Assembly: GCF_016741855.1 (NCBI RefSeq)
Contig: NZ_JAERRH010000004.1
Location: forward strand, 248,001 to 312,000
Direction: 5' to 3'
Length of the DNA stretch: 64,000 nt
Origin: Streptomyces musisoli
GTDB lineage: Bacteria > Actinomycetota > Actinomycetes > Streptomycetales > Streptomycetaceae
Every line of letters begins with the position of its first letter. Positions within the stretch are counted from its first letter, which is position 1. The position numbers were made by a program, and so were the translations under genes. The notes under the pieces were generated by a model. That model saw nothing but the letters and a program-made list of their open reading frames with translations, had not been told where the DNA came from and searched no databases. Positions 27,591 to 36,445 of the stretch are shown here, piece by piece.

Positions 27591-28799
27591 TCAGAGCCGG
27601 TGCGCCGCCCCCGCCGGCGTGGCCCCCCGGGTGTCGAGCAGCAGCTGCGCCTTCACCGAGAGCCCCTGCAAGTCGTACGTCCGGTGCGGCTGGAGCAGGA
27701 TGGTCAGGTCGGCGTCGGCGGCGGCCTCGTAGAGGGAGTCCGCGCGCGGGACCGGGCGGTCCAGGACGTTCCAGGACGCCACGTACGGGTCGTGGTAGCT
27801 CACCGAGGCACCGAACTCCATCAGCCGGACCGCGATCTCCTGCGCGGGCGTGCCCTGGAGGTCGGCGAGGTCGGGCTTGTAGGTGACGCCGAGGAGCAGG
27901 ATGCGGGCGCCGCGCGCGGACTTGCCGTGCTCGTTGAGGAGCGTGGCGGCGCGCTGCACCACGTACCGGGGCATCCGGCTGTTGACCTGCTGGGCCAGCT
28001 CGACCATGCGCAGGGTGCGGGTCGCGTGCCCGGTCAGGTCCTGCGCGACCCCGTGTCCGCCGACCCCCGGGCCGGGCCGGAACGCCTGGAAGCCGAAGGG
28101 CCGGGTCTCCGCGCACCGGATGACGTCCCACAGGTCCACGCCCAGCTCGTGGCAGAGGACGGCCATCTCGTTGACGAGCGCGATGTTGACGTGCCGGAAG
28201 TTGGTCTCCAGCAGCTGTACGGTCTCCGCCTCGCGCAGGCCACGCGCGCGTACCACCTTGTCGGTGAGCCGGCCGTAGAACGCGGCGGCGGACTCGGTGC
28301 AGGCGGGGGTGAGGCCGCCGATGACCTTCGGGGTGCTGGCGGGCGTGTGGTCGCGGTTGCCCGGGTCGACCCGGCTGGGGGAGTACGCGAGATGGAAGTC
28401 GCGGCCGGCGCGCAGGCCCGAGCCCTTCTCCAGCAGCGGGCGCAGGAACTCCTCCGTCGTGCCCGGCAGCACGGGCGACTCCAGGATGACGGTGGTGTGC
28501 GGGCGGAGCCGTTCGGCCAGGGTGCGGGCCGCCGCCTCGACCTGGCCGAGGTCGTGTCCGCCGTCGGCGCCGCGCGGGGTGGGCGCGCAGATCACGGCCG
28601 TACGGACGCGGCCGAGCTGGGCGGGGTCGGTGCCGGGCCGGAATCCCGCCGCGTGCATTCGGCGCAGTTCGGCGGGGCTGAGCGGTCCCGCCTCGGGCCC
28701 GGTGGTATAGCCGACGGTGGAGATGCCGGCGGCGACGGCGGCCTGGGCGAGCGGCGAGCCGTAGGGGCCGAGTCCGATGACGGCGAGGTCTGCGGGCAT
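27591..28799 (-). CDS. nucleotide-sugar dehydrogenase homologue lacking catalytic residues
   Basis: A 402-residue member of the UDP-glucose/UDP-ManNAc 6-dehydrogenase family (WecC-like), with the NAD-binding domain (VIGLGPYGSPLA), the central helix (NIALVNEMAVLCHELGVD) and the C-terminal UDP-binding domain (LLGVTYKPDLADLQGTPA). The active site is altered: the GHC of the normal GPGVGGHC motif is GHG, so catalytic Cys becomes Gly250; the usual Lys and Asn of the central helix are Gln195 and Thr199; the later Asp254 is kept. It is therefore probably not a normal dehydrogenase. The start has GGAAGGACGG upstream. No glycan genes are adjacent. Confidence 0.88.
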   Translation of the reverse strand: MPADLAVIGLGPYGSPLAQAAVAAGISTVGYTTGPEAGPLSPAELRRMHAAGFRPGTDPAQLGRVRTAVICAPTPRGADGGHDLGQVEAAARTLAERLRPHTTVILESPVLPGTTEEFLRPLLEKGSGLRAGRDFHLAYSPSRVDPGNRDHTPASTPKVIGGLTPACTESAAAFYGRLTDKVVRARGLREAETVQLLETNFRHVNIALVNEMAVLCHELGVDLWDVIRCAETRPFGFQAFRPGPGVGGHGVAQDLTGHATRTLRMVELAQQVNSRMPRYVVQRAATLLNEHGKSARGARILLLGVTYKPDLADLQGTPAQEIAVRLMEFGASVSYHDPYVASWNVLDRPVPRADSLYEAAADADLTILLQPHRTYDLQGLSVKAQLLLDTRGATPAGAAHRL

Positions 28800-29079
28800 G
28801 CGTGGGCCGTCCTTCCCAATAGCCGAAGCGGGACAGGTGCGCAACCGCTGTGGACAGCATGAGCGAGTGCACTGTCAGACTAGGTACACATATGACCGTT
28901 CTGTGTGATTGTGTTTGTGTGTCTTCCGAGGGTTGTGCGTGAGTTGTCCACAGGTTGGGAGGCCGTGGTGGCTGAAGCCGGGCAACCCCGTCAGAATTTG
29001 GGCATGAGGAGGGGATGAACCGGGCTTCGCCCACCGGGTGCGGCCGACGCGAGCGATTCTGCGACAGCGGGAGGCAGCG

Positions 29080-30786
29080 GTGAGGACAGCGACTCTGGGA
29101 CCGGTGCAGCGCGCCGAGGCACTGGCGGCGATGGCGGAGCGCGAGCTGGACGTGCTGGTGGTCGGCGGCGGAGTGGTCGGGGCCGGCACCGCGCTGGACG
29201 CGGTCACCCGCGGACTGTCCACCGGCCTGGTCGAGGCCCGCGACTGGGCGTCCGGCACCTCCAGCCGGTCCAGCAAACTCATCCACGGCGGCCTGCGCTA
29301 TCTGGAGATGCTCGACTTCGCGCTGGTCCGCGAGGCCCTCAAGGAGCGCGGCCTGCTGCTGGAGCGCCTCGCCCCGCACCTGGTCAAGCCGGTGCCGTTC
29401 CTGTACCCGCTCCAGCACAAGGGCTGGGAGCGGCTGTACGCAGGCTCGGGCGTCGCGCTGTACGACGCGATGTCCATGGCCCGCGGCCACGGGCGGGGCC
29501 TGCCCGTGCACCGCCACCTGACCCGCCGTCACGCCCTGCGCGTGGCCCCCTGCCTGAAGAAGGAAGCCCTGGTCGGCGCCCTCCAGTACTACGACGCGCA
29601 GATGGACGACGCCCGCTTCGTGGCCACGCTGGTGCGCACCGCGGCGTCCTACGGCGCGACGGTGGCCAACCGTGCGCGCGTGACCGGTTTCCTGCGCGAG
29701 GGCGAGCGGGTCGTCGGTGCCCGGGTGCAGGACGTGGAGGGCGGCGGGGAGTACGAGATCCGCGCCAAGCAGGTCGTCAACGCCACCGGGGTGTGGACCG
29801 ACGACACACAGGCGATGGTCGGCGAGCGCGGTCAGTTCCACGTCCGCGCCTCCAAGGGCATTCACCTGGTCGTGCCCAAGGACCGCATCCACTCCACCAC
29901 CGGTCTGATCCTGCGCACCGAGAAGTCCGTCCTGTTCGTCATCCCCTGGGGACGGCACTGGATCATCGGCACCACCGACACCGGCTGGGACCTCGACAAG
30001 GCCCACCCGGCGGCGTCCAGCGCCGACATCGACTATCTGCTGGAACACGTGAACTCGGTGCTGGGCGTGCCGCTCGGCCGCGACGACGTCCAGGGGGTGT
30101 ACGCCGGGCTGCGCCCGCTGCTGGCCGGCGAGTCCGACGCCACCAGCAAGCTGTCCCGCGAGCACACGGTCGCCCACCCGGCGCCGGGCCTGGTGGTCGT
30201 GGCGGGCGGCAAGTACACCACCTACCGGGTGATGGCGAAGGACGCCGTCGACGAGGCCGTGCACGGCCTCGACATGCGCGTCGCCGACTGTGTGACGGAG
30301 GAGACCCCGCTGCTGGGCGCGGAGGGCTACCAGGCGCTGTGGAACGCGCGAGCGCGGATCGCCGCACGCACCGGGCTGCACGTGGTCCGCGTGGAGCACC
30401 TGCTGAACCGGTACGGCTCCCTGGCCGAGGAGGTCCTGGACCTCATCGCCGCCGACCCCGCGCTCGGCGAGCCGCTGCACGCCGCCGACGACTATCTGCG
30501 CGCCGAGGTGGTGTACGCCGCCTCGCACGAGGGCGCCCGCCACCTGGACGACGTCCTCACCCGCCGCACCCGCATCTCCATCGAGACCTTCGACCGGGGC
30601 ACCCGCAGTGCCCGGGAGGCGGCCGAGCTGATGGCACCCGTCCTCGGCTGGGACAAGGACCAGATCGAGCGCGAGGTCGAGCACTACGAGAAGCGGGTGG
30701 AGGCCGAGCGCGAGTCCCAGCTCCAGCCGGACGACCAGACGGCGGACGCGGCCCGGCTCGGCGCCCCGGACATCGTGCCGCTGTAG
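29080..30786 (+). CDS. glpD: glycerol-3-phosphate dehydrogenase
   Basis: An FAD-dependent, membrane-associated glycerol-3-phosphate dehydrogenase (568 residues) that yields dihydroxyacetone phosphate and feeds electrons to quinones. The dinucleotide motif VVGGGVVGAGTALDA, the FAD-dependent family motif SGTSSRSSKLIHGGLRYLE, WGRHWIIGTTDT and VVAGGKYTTYR are intact, as is the C-terminal DAO_C domain. GTG at 29080 is preferred for the GGGAGG site nine bases upstream. It diverges from the sugar-dehydrogenase gene; no glycerol transport genes are adjacent. Confidence 0.95.
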   Translation: MRTATLGPVQRAEALAAMAERELDVLVVGGGVVGAGTALDAVTRGLSTGLVEARDWASGTSSRSSKLIHGGLRYLEMLDFALVREALKERGLLLERLAPHLVKPVPFLYPLQHKGWERLYAGSGVALYDAMSMARGHGRGLPVHRHLTRRHALRVAPCLKKEALVGALQYYDAQMDDARFVATLVRTAASYGATVANRARVTGFLREGERVVGARVQDVEGGGEYEIRAKQVVNATGVWTDDTQAMVGERGQFHVRASKGIHLVVPKDRIHSTTGLILRTEKSVLFVIPWGRHWIIGTTDTGWDLDKAHPAASSADIDYLLEHVNSVLGVPLGRDDVQGVYAGLRPLLAGESDATSKLSREHTVAHPAPGLVVVAGGKYTTYRVMAKDAVDEAVHGLDMRVADCVTEETPLLGAEGYQALWNARARIAARTGLHVVRVEHLLNRYGSLAEEVLDLIAADPALGEPLHAADDYLRAEVVYAASHEGARHLDDVLTRRTRISIETFDRGTRSAREAAELMAPVLGWDKDQIEREVEHYEKRVEAERESQLQPDDQTADAARLGAPDIVPL

Positions 30787-31399
30787 CCCCGGCCACCGAA
30801 TCGGCCTCACCTGACCCCGGAGTCCGGTCCGCCCCGTCCGACTGCCGAGTCCGGCTCACCCGGCCCCCGAGTCCGCCGTCCCACCCGAGCCCCGCGCCCG
30901 CCCGCCCGGCGGCCCGGGCCGGAGTGCCCGTCGGCCGTGCTCGCGCCAAGCCGGGGCCGGGGCCGGCCCGGTCCCCACCCGAAAGAGTGACCCCTGGCGG
31001 GATCTCCGGCCCGGCCCCGGCCGTTCTACGGATGCGGGTGCGGAACTCGGCGGCGGGCGGCGCCGGGTGATGCGCCGTCCGCCGGTGCCGTTCCCCGGGT
31101 CCGCGGCCGTGCCCGACGGCCGGCGGGCCGTCCCGGGAGGCGGTCGGGACGAGCGGTGGTGGAGGCGGTCGGGGTGAGCGGTGGTGCCGGGGGCGCCGGT
31201 ATGGACGGGAGTGTCCGAAGCGTCGGCATGCCGGTTCCTCCCGTCTTACGGCCCATCATCCCGATAAGCGGAACGCCGGCTTCAAGTGGGCGTCCGGAGC
31301 GGGGAGGACGGGTCGGGGCCTGGGGCACCCTGGGCGTCGGGTACTTGTCGGGTGAGAGACAATGGAGGCTCTGTCAGGGCGGGTTGTATGAGGGGACGC
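30787..31399. other. intergenic interval before the kinase cluster
   Basis: About 610 bases without a convincing gene. Just after the glpD stop there is a degenerate CGAGTCCG-rich repeat (about 30810-30880). The last 100 bases should hold the promoter of the first kinase gene, but no clear hexamer pair stands out. Confidence 0.55.
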
Positions 31400-33478
31400 A
31401 TGTCGGAGGCGGAGCGGGCGGGGACATCCCGTCAGGAGACTCGTCAGGACAAGAACGAGCGGCGTCTCCTCGCGGGGCGGTACCGGCTGGGAGACGTGCT
31501 GGGCCGTGGCGGTATGGGCACGGTCTGGCGCGCCGAGGACGAGACCCTGGGCCGGACGGTCGCCGTCAAGGAGCTGCGGTTCCCGTCGAACATCGACGAG
31601 GAGGAGAAGCGGCGCCTGATCACGCGCACCCTGCGCGAGGCCAAGGCGATCGCCCGGATCCGCAACAACAGCGCTGTCACGGTCTTCGACGTGGTCGACG
31701 AGGACGACCGGCCCTGGATCGTCATGGAGTTGGTCGAGGGCAAGTCCCTGGCCGAGGTCATCCGCGAGGACGGCCTGCTGGAGCCGAAGCGCGCCGCCGA
31801 GGTGGGCCTCGCCGTCCTCGACGTGCTGCGCTCCGCGCACCGGGAGGGCATCCTGCACCGGGACGTGAAGCCGTCCAACGTGCTCATCGCCGAGGACGGC
31901 CGGGTCGTGCTCACCGACTTCGGTATCGCGCAGGTCGAGGGCGACCCGTCCATCACCTCCACCGGCATGCTCGTCGGTGCCCCCTCCTACATCTCCCCGG
32001 AACGGGCCCGCGGTCACAAGCCGGGACCCGCGGCCGACCTGTGGTCGCTCGGCGGTCTGCTGTACGCGGCGGTCGAGGGCGCTCCGCCCTACGACAAGGG
32101 GTCGGCGATCGCCACGCTCACCGCGGTGATGACCGAGCCCCTGGAGGAGCCGAAGCACGCGGGACCGCTGCGCGACGTCATCTACGGCCTGCTGACCAAG
32201 GACCCGGCCGAGCGGCTCGACGACTCCGGGGCGCGGGCCCTGCTCAACGCGGTGATCAACGCGCCCCAGCCGGAGCCGATGGACGCCACGCGGGTGGTCC
32301 CGCTGCCGGCGCAGCCCGGCGGGCCGGAGGGCAGGCGGGGCGAGGAGGCCGGCGAGAAGCTGCGCGGCGCCCTGCGTTCCGTGCGCAAGGCGGCCGGCGC
32401 CGCCTCGGCCGCGGCGACGGCGCGGGGGAAGAGCGGGAGCGTGCCGGCCGCGCGGGGCGCGGGCGGCACGACGGGCGCCCAGGGCGCCGGCCCCGCTGCG
32501 ACGCGGCCCGGTCCCACCGGTGCCGCGCGGCCGGGAGCCACGGGCGGGTCCGGTGCCGGATCCGCCGTGCGCCCCGGGGGCACGGTGCCGGGAGCCACCG
32601 GTGCGCCGAACTCGGGCGCGGACAAGTCGCCTTCGGGCTGGCCCGTGGTGCCGCCGCCGGACCTGGACCTGCCGCCGCGGCCGGTGCCGAGGGCGCCGCT
32701 GACCGATGTGGTGCCCCGGCGGACGCTGGTGATCATCGCCGTGGTGGTCGTCCTCGCGGTGCTCGGTACCGTGCTGGCCATCGTCCTGAACGGCGATGAC
32801 GACAAGGACGGCAAGAACAGCGGGGCCAAGGCCGCGGCCAGCTCCAGTGCGTCCACCAAACAGGACAAGGGCAAGGGTGCCGGCACGGACACCGGGGCAC
32901 GTACGGACGGCGCTGCCTCGACGTCGGCCGACGCCGCTTCGGGGTCGTCGGCGGACGCCGACCCGAGCGGGTCCGCCGACGGTTCCGACGACTCCGCCGA
33001 CTCCGCCGACGACGGTTCCACCGGTTCGAAGGACGGCGGGAGCGCGCCGGTCGAGAACACCCGCAAGGGTGATCAGGGTTATTCGATAGGGCTGCCCAAG
33101 GGGTGGAAGTACCAGAAATCCGTGGAGGCCGGCGACCGCTACACCGGACCCCGCGGCCAGAAGCTGCTCGTCGCCTGGACCGGCACGCCCAAGGACGACC
33201 CGGTGGCGGACTGGAACAGCCAGGAGCGGTACATGGTGCGCGAGCAGTACCACAAGATCCGCATCGAGCAGGTGGGCTACCGCGGCTGGAACACCGCCGA
33301 CTGGGAGTTCACCTACACCGATGAGGGCACCAAGTACCGCACGATCGACCGGGGATTCGTGGTGAACGACCACCTCGGTTACGCGCTGATGTACACCGCG
33401 CGGGCCGCCGACTGGCACGGCGACCTGCGCGAGGACACCTGGAAGACGCTGACGAAATCCTTCGAGCCGAAGTCGTAG
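31400..33478 (+). CDS. transmembrane Ser/Thr protein kinase (cluster gene 1)
   Basis: A 692-residue eukaryotic-type kinase. The kinase domain (about 28-290) has the Gly loop GRGGMGTVW, Lys58 in VAVKEL, HRDVKPSN with Asp155, and DFG at 173-175, so it should be active. A Pro/Gly/Ala-rich linker (about 300-440) leads to a membrane span (about 442-463), a Ser/Asp-rich stalk and an extracellular domain (about 553-690; YSIGLPKGWKY, WTGTPKDDP, WEFTYTDEG) shared in outline with genes 2-5. It heads a cluster equivalent to S. coelicolor SCO4775-4779, whose kinases were reported to act in spore-wall formation. ATG 31400 has AGGGG close upstream; ATG 31388 is an alternative. Confidence 0.9.
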   Translation: MSEAERAGTSRQETRQDKNERRLLAGRYRLGDVLGRGGMGTVWRAEDETLGRTVAVKELRFPSNIDEEEKRRLITRTLREAKAIARIRNNSAVTVFDVVDEDDRPWIVMELVEGKSLAEVIREDGLLEPKRAAEVGLAVLDVLRSAHREGILHRDVKPSNVLIAEDGRVVLTDFGIAQVEGDPSITSTGMLVGAPSYISPERARGHKPGPAADLWSLGGLLYAAVEGAPPYDKGSAIATLTAVMTEPLEEPKHAGPLRDVIYGLLTKDPAERLDDSGARALLNAVINAPQPEPMDATRVVPLPAQPGGPEGRRGEEAGEKLRGALRSVRKAAGAASAAATARGKSGSVPAARGAGGTTGAQGAGPAATRPGPTGAARPGATGGSGAGSAVRPGGTVPGATGAPNSGADKSPSGWPVVPPPDLDLPPRPVPRAPLTDVVPRRTLVIIAVVVVLAVLGTVLAIVLNGDDDKDGKNSGAKAAASSSASTKQDKGKGAGTDTGARTDGAASTSADAASGSSADADPSGSADGSDDSADSADDGSTGSKDGGSAPVENTRKGDQGYSIGLPKGWKYQKSVEAGDRYTGPRGQKLLVAWTGTPKDDPVADWNSQERYMVREQYHKIRIEQVGYRGWNTADWEFTYTDEGTKYRTIDRGFVVNDHLGYALMYTARAADWHGDLREDTWKTLTKSFEPKS

Positions 33479-33641
33479 GCGCCGTGCACCGGTTTGGTGC
33501 GTGAGAATCCGTCATCCTCTCCGTGCGGGTTGCCTCCGGCACGTATCGTGAAGGATCGCGGACCGTACGCAGCCGCATGCGTGTGCGAAACGGGTCGTGA
33601 GGCGAACGGATCTGACCAACCGGGCGGCCGGGGGAGGCAAA

Positions 33642-36293
33642 GTGGACGACTACGCGGGTCGGGTGCTCGCCGACCGCTACCGCCTGCCGCTGCCGCCCTC
33701 CGACGAGTACGAATTCACCGAGACCCGCGCCTTCGACACCTACAGCGGCCAGGAAGTCCTCGTCCGGCAGGTGCCGTTGCCCGAGGTCGTCGAGGCCGAG
33801 GTGCTCGACGCCGAGGGGCTGCCCGAGGGGTTCACCGCACGCGAGCGCACGTCCCGCCGGGCGCCGGGAGGCAGGACCGCCACCCGGCAGCCCGCCGATC
33901 CGGCGGTGCGGCGCGCCGTCGAGGCCGCGCAGGCGGCGGCCCGTATCCCCGACCACCCACGCCTTGACCAGGTCTTCGACGTGTTCGCCGAGGGCGGGTC
34001 CCTGTGGATCGTCAGCGAGCTGGTGGCCGCGCGTCCGCTGGCCGCCCTGCTCACCGGGCAGCCGCTGTCGCCGTACCGGGCGGCCGAGGTCGCCTCCGAC
34101 GTGCTCATGGCGCTTCGCGTGCTGCATGCGCACGGCTGGGTGCACCGCAACATCACCGTCCGCACGGTCCTGGTCTGCGACGACGGCCGGGTGATGCTGA
34201 CCGGCCTCGCGGCCGGCGCGGCGGAGGAGGCACTGTGCGGGTACGACCCGGTGCCGGCCCCCGAGGGCCCGGGCGAGGACGCGGAGGAGCCGCCCGGCGG
34301 TCGGCCGGGGCCGGCGGAACCCGGTGAGGGCGGACGCCCGGGCCGTGGTCCGGGCCCGGGAGCCGGGCCCTTTGCGGGTTCCGGCGGCCGTGCGGGCGCC
34401 GTGCCGGAGGGGACCGGCGGCCCGCTCGCGGACGTCGACCCCGAGGCCGCGCGCCGAGCCGCCATCCAGGCGCGGGCGGCCGGAGCACTGCCGGCTCCGG
34501 GCGCGAACGGGAGGTCCGGCGCCGTGGGTCAGCCGGCCCTGGAGACCGGTGCCGACGTCCGGGCCGCCCGGGCGGGTGCCATCGCCGCGTACCGCGCGGG
34601 CGCGCGTGCCGCCGCCCGGGTGCACGAGGCCCGTGAGAGCGAGCGCCCCGTGCTGCCCGGCGCCCGCCCGCCCGCCGAGGACACCGCATCCGGCCGGGCC
34701 GACACCGCCGCCCTGCCGTCGTACCCCGCCGACGCGGGCGCCGGGGCGCCGCCCGGCCGGATAGCCGACCCGTACGGGGTCCGCGGCGCCCCCTGGCACG
34801 GCGCCGCACCGCGCGCCGGGACCGGCGGCCCGCCCCCGGCCCTCGGCGGCGGTGTGCCACGGCCGGCCCTGCCCGGACAGGTGCCGGGCCAGGGGTACGG
34901 CCGGGCACCGGAGGACACGGGCAGCCGGCAGATCCGGCCGGCGGCCGGACCCGGCCGGCCGGGTGCCGCCCCGGCCCGCGACGAACTCGCCCCCGCCGCG
35001 CTCCCCGCCCAGCCGGGCGGCCGGTGGGACGAGCCGGGTGCCGTGCGCCGCGGACCCGGCACCGCGCTCGCCGCGGAGCGGGCGCGGCAGGTGCGGATGA
35101 CCGTGGTGGGACCGGTGACCGAGCGGTGGGCGCCGGAGCAGGCCGGGCCCGTGCACGAGAACTGGCAGCTGGCGGCGCCGATCGGCCCCGCCACCGACCT
35201 GTGGGCGCTCGGCGCGCTGCTGTTCCGGGCCGTACAGGGCCACGCCCCGTACCCGGAGGAGTCCACGGCCGAGCTGGTGCAGCTGGTGTGCGCCGAGCCG
35301 CCCGCCTTCGCCGAGGAGTGCGGCCCGCTGCGGCCGGTGGTGGAGTCCCTGCTGCGCCAGGACCCCATCGAGCGGCCGGACGTCGAGGAGCTGAGCGGCT
35401 GGCTGCGTTCCCTGGTGCGGTCCGCCCCCGAACCGGACGCCGGCAGCCATGTCGTCCCCGTGCCGCCCGCCGACCCGAACCGGCTGCCGATCATCCGGCG
35501 CCGCGGCGAGCTGGTGCGCCGCCGGCGTGCCGGACTGCCCGCGGCCCATCCGCACGGCCGGCACAAGCGGGGCCGGGAGCAGGCCCGTTCGCCGCGCAGC
35601 CTCGGCCGCACCCTGCTCCTGCTGATCCTGCTCCTGCTGGCCGGCGTGATCGCGTACGCGATGCTCTTCATGCCGAAGCAGCAGGGGAAGGGCGCCGCGG
35701 GCGAGGACCGTACCGGCAGCGCCGGACAGACCGGACCCGCGCCCGCGCACACCCGGCAGCCCTCCGCCGCACAGAGCGCTCCGGACGGCGGCGCCTCCGC
35801 GCCCGCGACCGAGACCCAGACGGGCGGGGACCCCTCCGTCCCCGACGGGTTCACCCTCCGGAAGGACCCGGACGGCTTCCGGGTCGCCGTGGCCGAGGGC
35901 TGGGAGCGCACCCCGAAGAACGGCAGCGGCCAGGTCGCCTACGCACACGGGAACTTCGAGCTGATCGTCGTACCGGGCCGGGACGGAACGTCCGCCTACG
36001 GCAGCGATCCGATGGTCTACCAGCGGGACAAGGAACCGGAACTCCAGCCGTACCGCGACTCCAGCTGGGCCACGGCGACCGGCCTGCGGACCATCGAGGT
36101 GGGCGGCCGGACCATGGCCGAGGGGCAGTTCACCTGGACCGACGGGCAGGGAAGAGACCTTTTCGTACGGAACATGGCGCTGCTGCTGGACGGCCGCTAC
36201 CACGTCGTCCAGGTGCGCGGCCCGGAGGCCGAGCGGGACGAGGTGACACGGTTGTACGAGCAGGCCACCGCGACGTATCGCTACACCGGTTGA
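33642..36293 (+). CDS. transmembrane Ser/Thr kinase-like protein, pseudokinase (cluster gene 2)
   Basis: An 883-residue protein with the layout of its neighbours but no kinase chemistry. The Gly loop is absent, the VAVK Lys is Arg (EVLVRQV), HRDxKxxN reads HRNITVRT (Asn170 for the catalytic Asp; Lys and Asn also lost), and DFG is replaced by TGL. The kinase-like N-lobe is split from its C-lobe (about 503-593, LWALGALLFRAVQGHAPYPEE) by a huge Pro/Gly/Ala insertion (about 205-490). A membrane span (about 655-677) and an extracellular domain (about 737-883) follow. GTG at 33642 has GGGGGAGG. It probably scaffolds or senses rather than phosphorylates. Confidence 0.9.
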   Translation: MDDYAGRVLADRYRLPLPPSDEYEFTETRAFDTYSGQEVLVRQVPLPEVVEAEVLDAEGLPEGFTARERTSRRAPGGRTATRQPADPAVRRAVEAAQAAARIPDHPRLDQVFDVFAEGGSLWIVSELVAARPLAALLTGQPLSPYRAAEVASDVLMALRVLHAHGWVHRNITVRTVLVCDDGRVMLTGLAAGAAEEALCGYDPVPAPEGPGEDAEEPPGGRPGPAEPGEGGRPGRGPGPGAGPFAGSGGRAGAVPEGTGGPLADVDPEAARRAAIQARAAGALPAPGANGRSGAVGQPALETGADVRAARAGAIAAYRAGARAAARVHEARESERPVLPGARPPAEDTASGRADTAALPSYPADAGAGAPPGRIADPYGVRGAPWHGAAPRAGTGGPPPALGGGVPRPALPGQVPGQGYGRAPEDTGSRQIRPAAGPGRPGAAPARDELAPAALPAQPGGRWDEPGAVRRGPGTALAAERARQVRMTVVGPVTERWAPEQAGPVHENWQLAAPIGPATDLWALGALLFRAVQGHAPYPEESTAELVQLVCAEPPAFAEECGPLRPVVESLLRQDPIERPDVEELSGWLRSLVRSAPEPDAGSHVVPVPPADPNRLPIIRRRGELVRRRRAGLPAAHPHGRHKRGREQARSPRSLGRTLLLLILLLLAGVIAYAMLFMPKQQGKGAAGEDRTGSAGQTGPAPAHTRQPSAAQSAPDGGASAPATETQTGGDPSVPDGFTLRKDPDGFRVAVAEGWERTPKNGSGQVAYAHGNFELIVVPGRDGTSAYGSDPMVYQRDKEPELQPYRDSSWATATGLRTIEVGGRTMAEGQFTWTDGQGRDLFVRNMALLLDGRYHVVQVRGPEAERDEVTRLYEQATATYRYTG

Positions 36294-36445
36294 GCAGCGT
36301 GTATTCGGGGACGGGGCGGGCGGGCCGGTTCCCTCTCTCGCGGGGAAATGACCATCGTCACAGTGCGGTTTCCTTCGCACCCCGCTGGTTCCCTGCATGA
36401 GGGCCGGTCCTTAGTCTGACCCTGTCAAGAGCATTGCGGGGCAAC

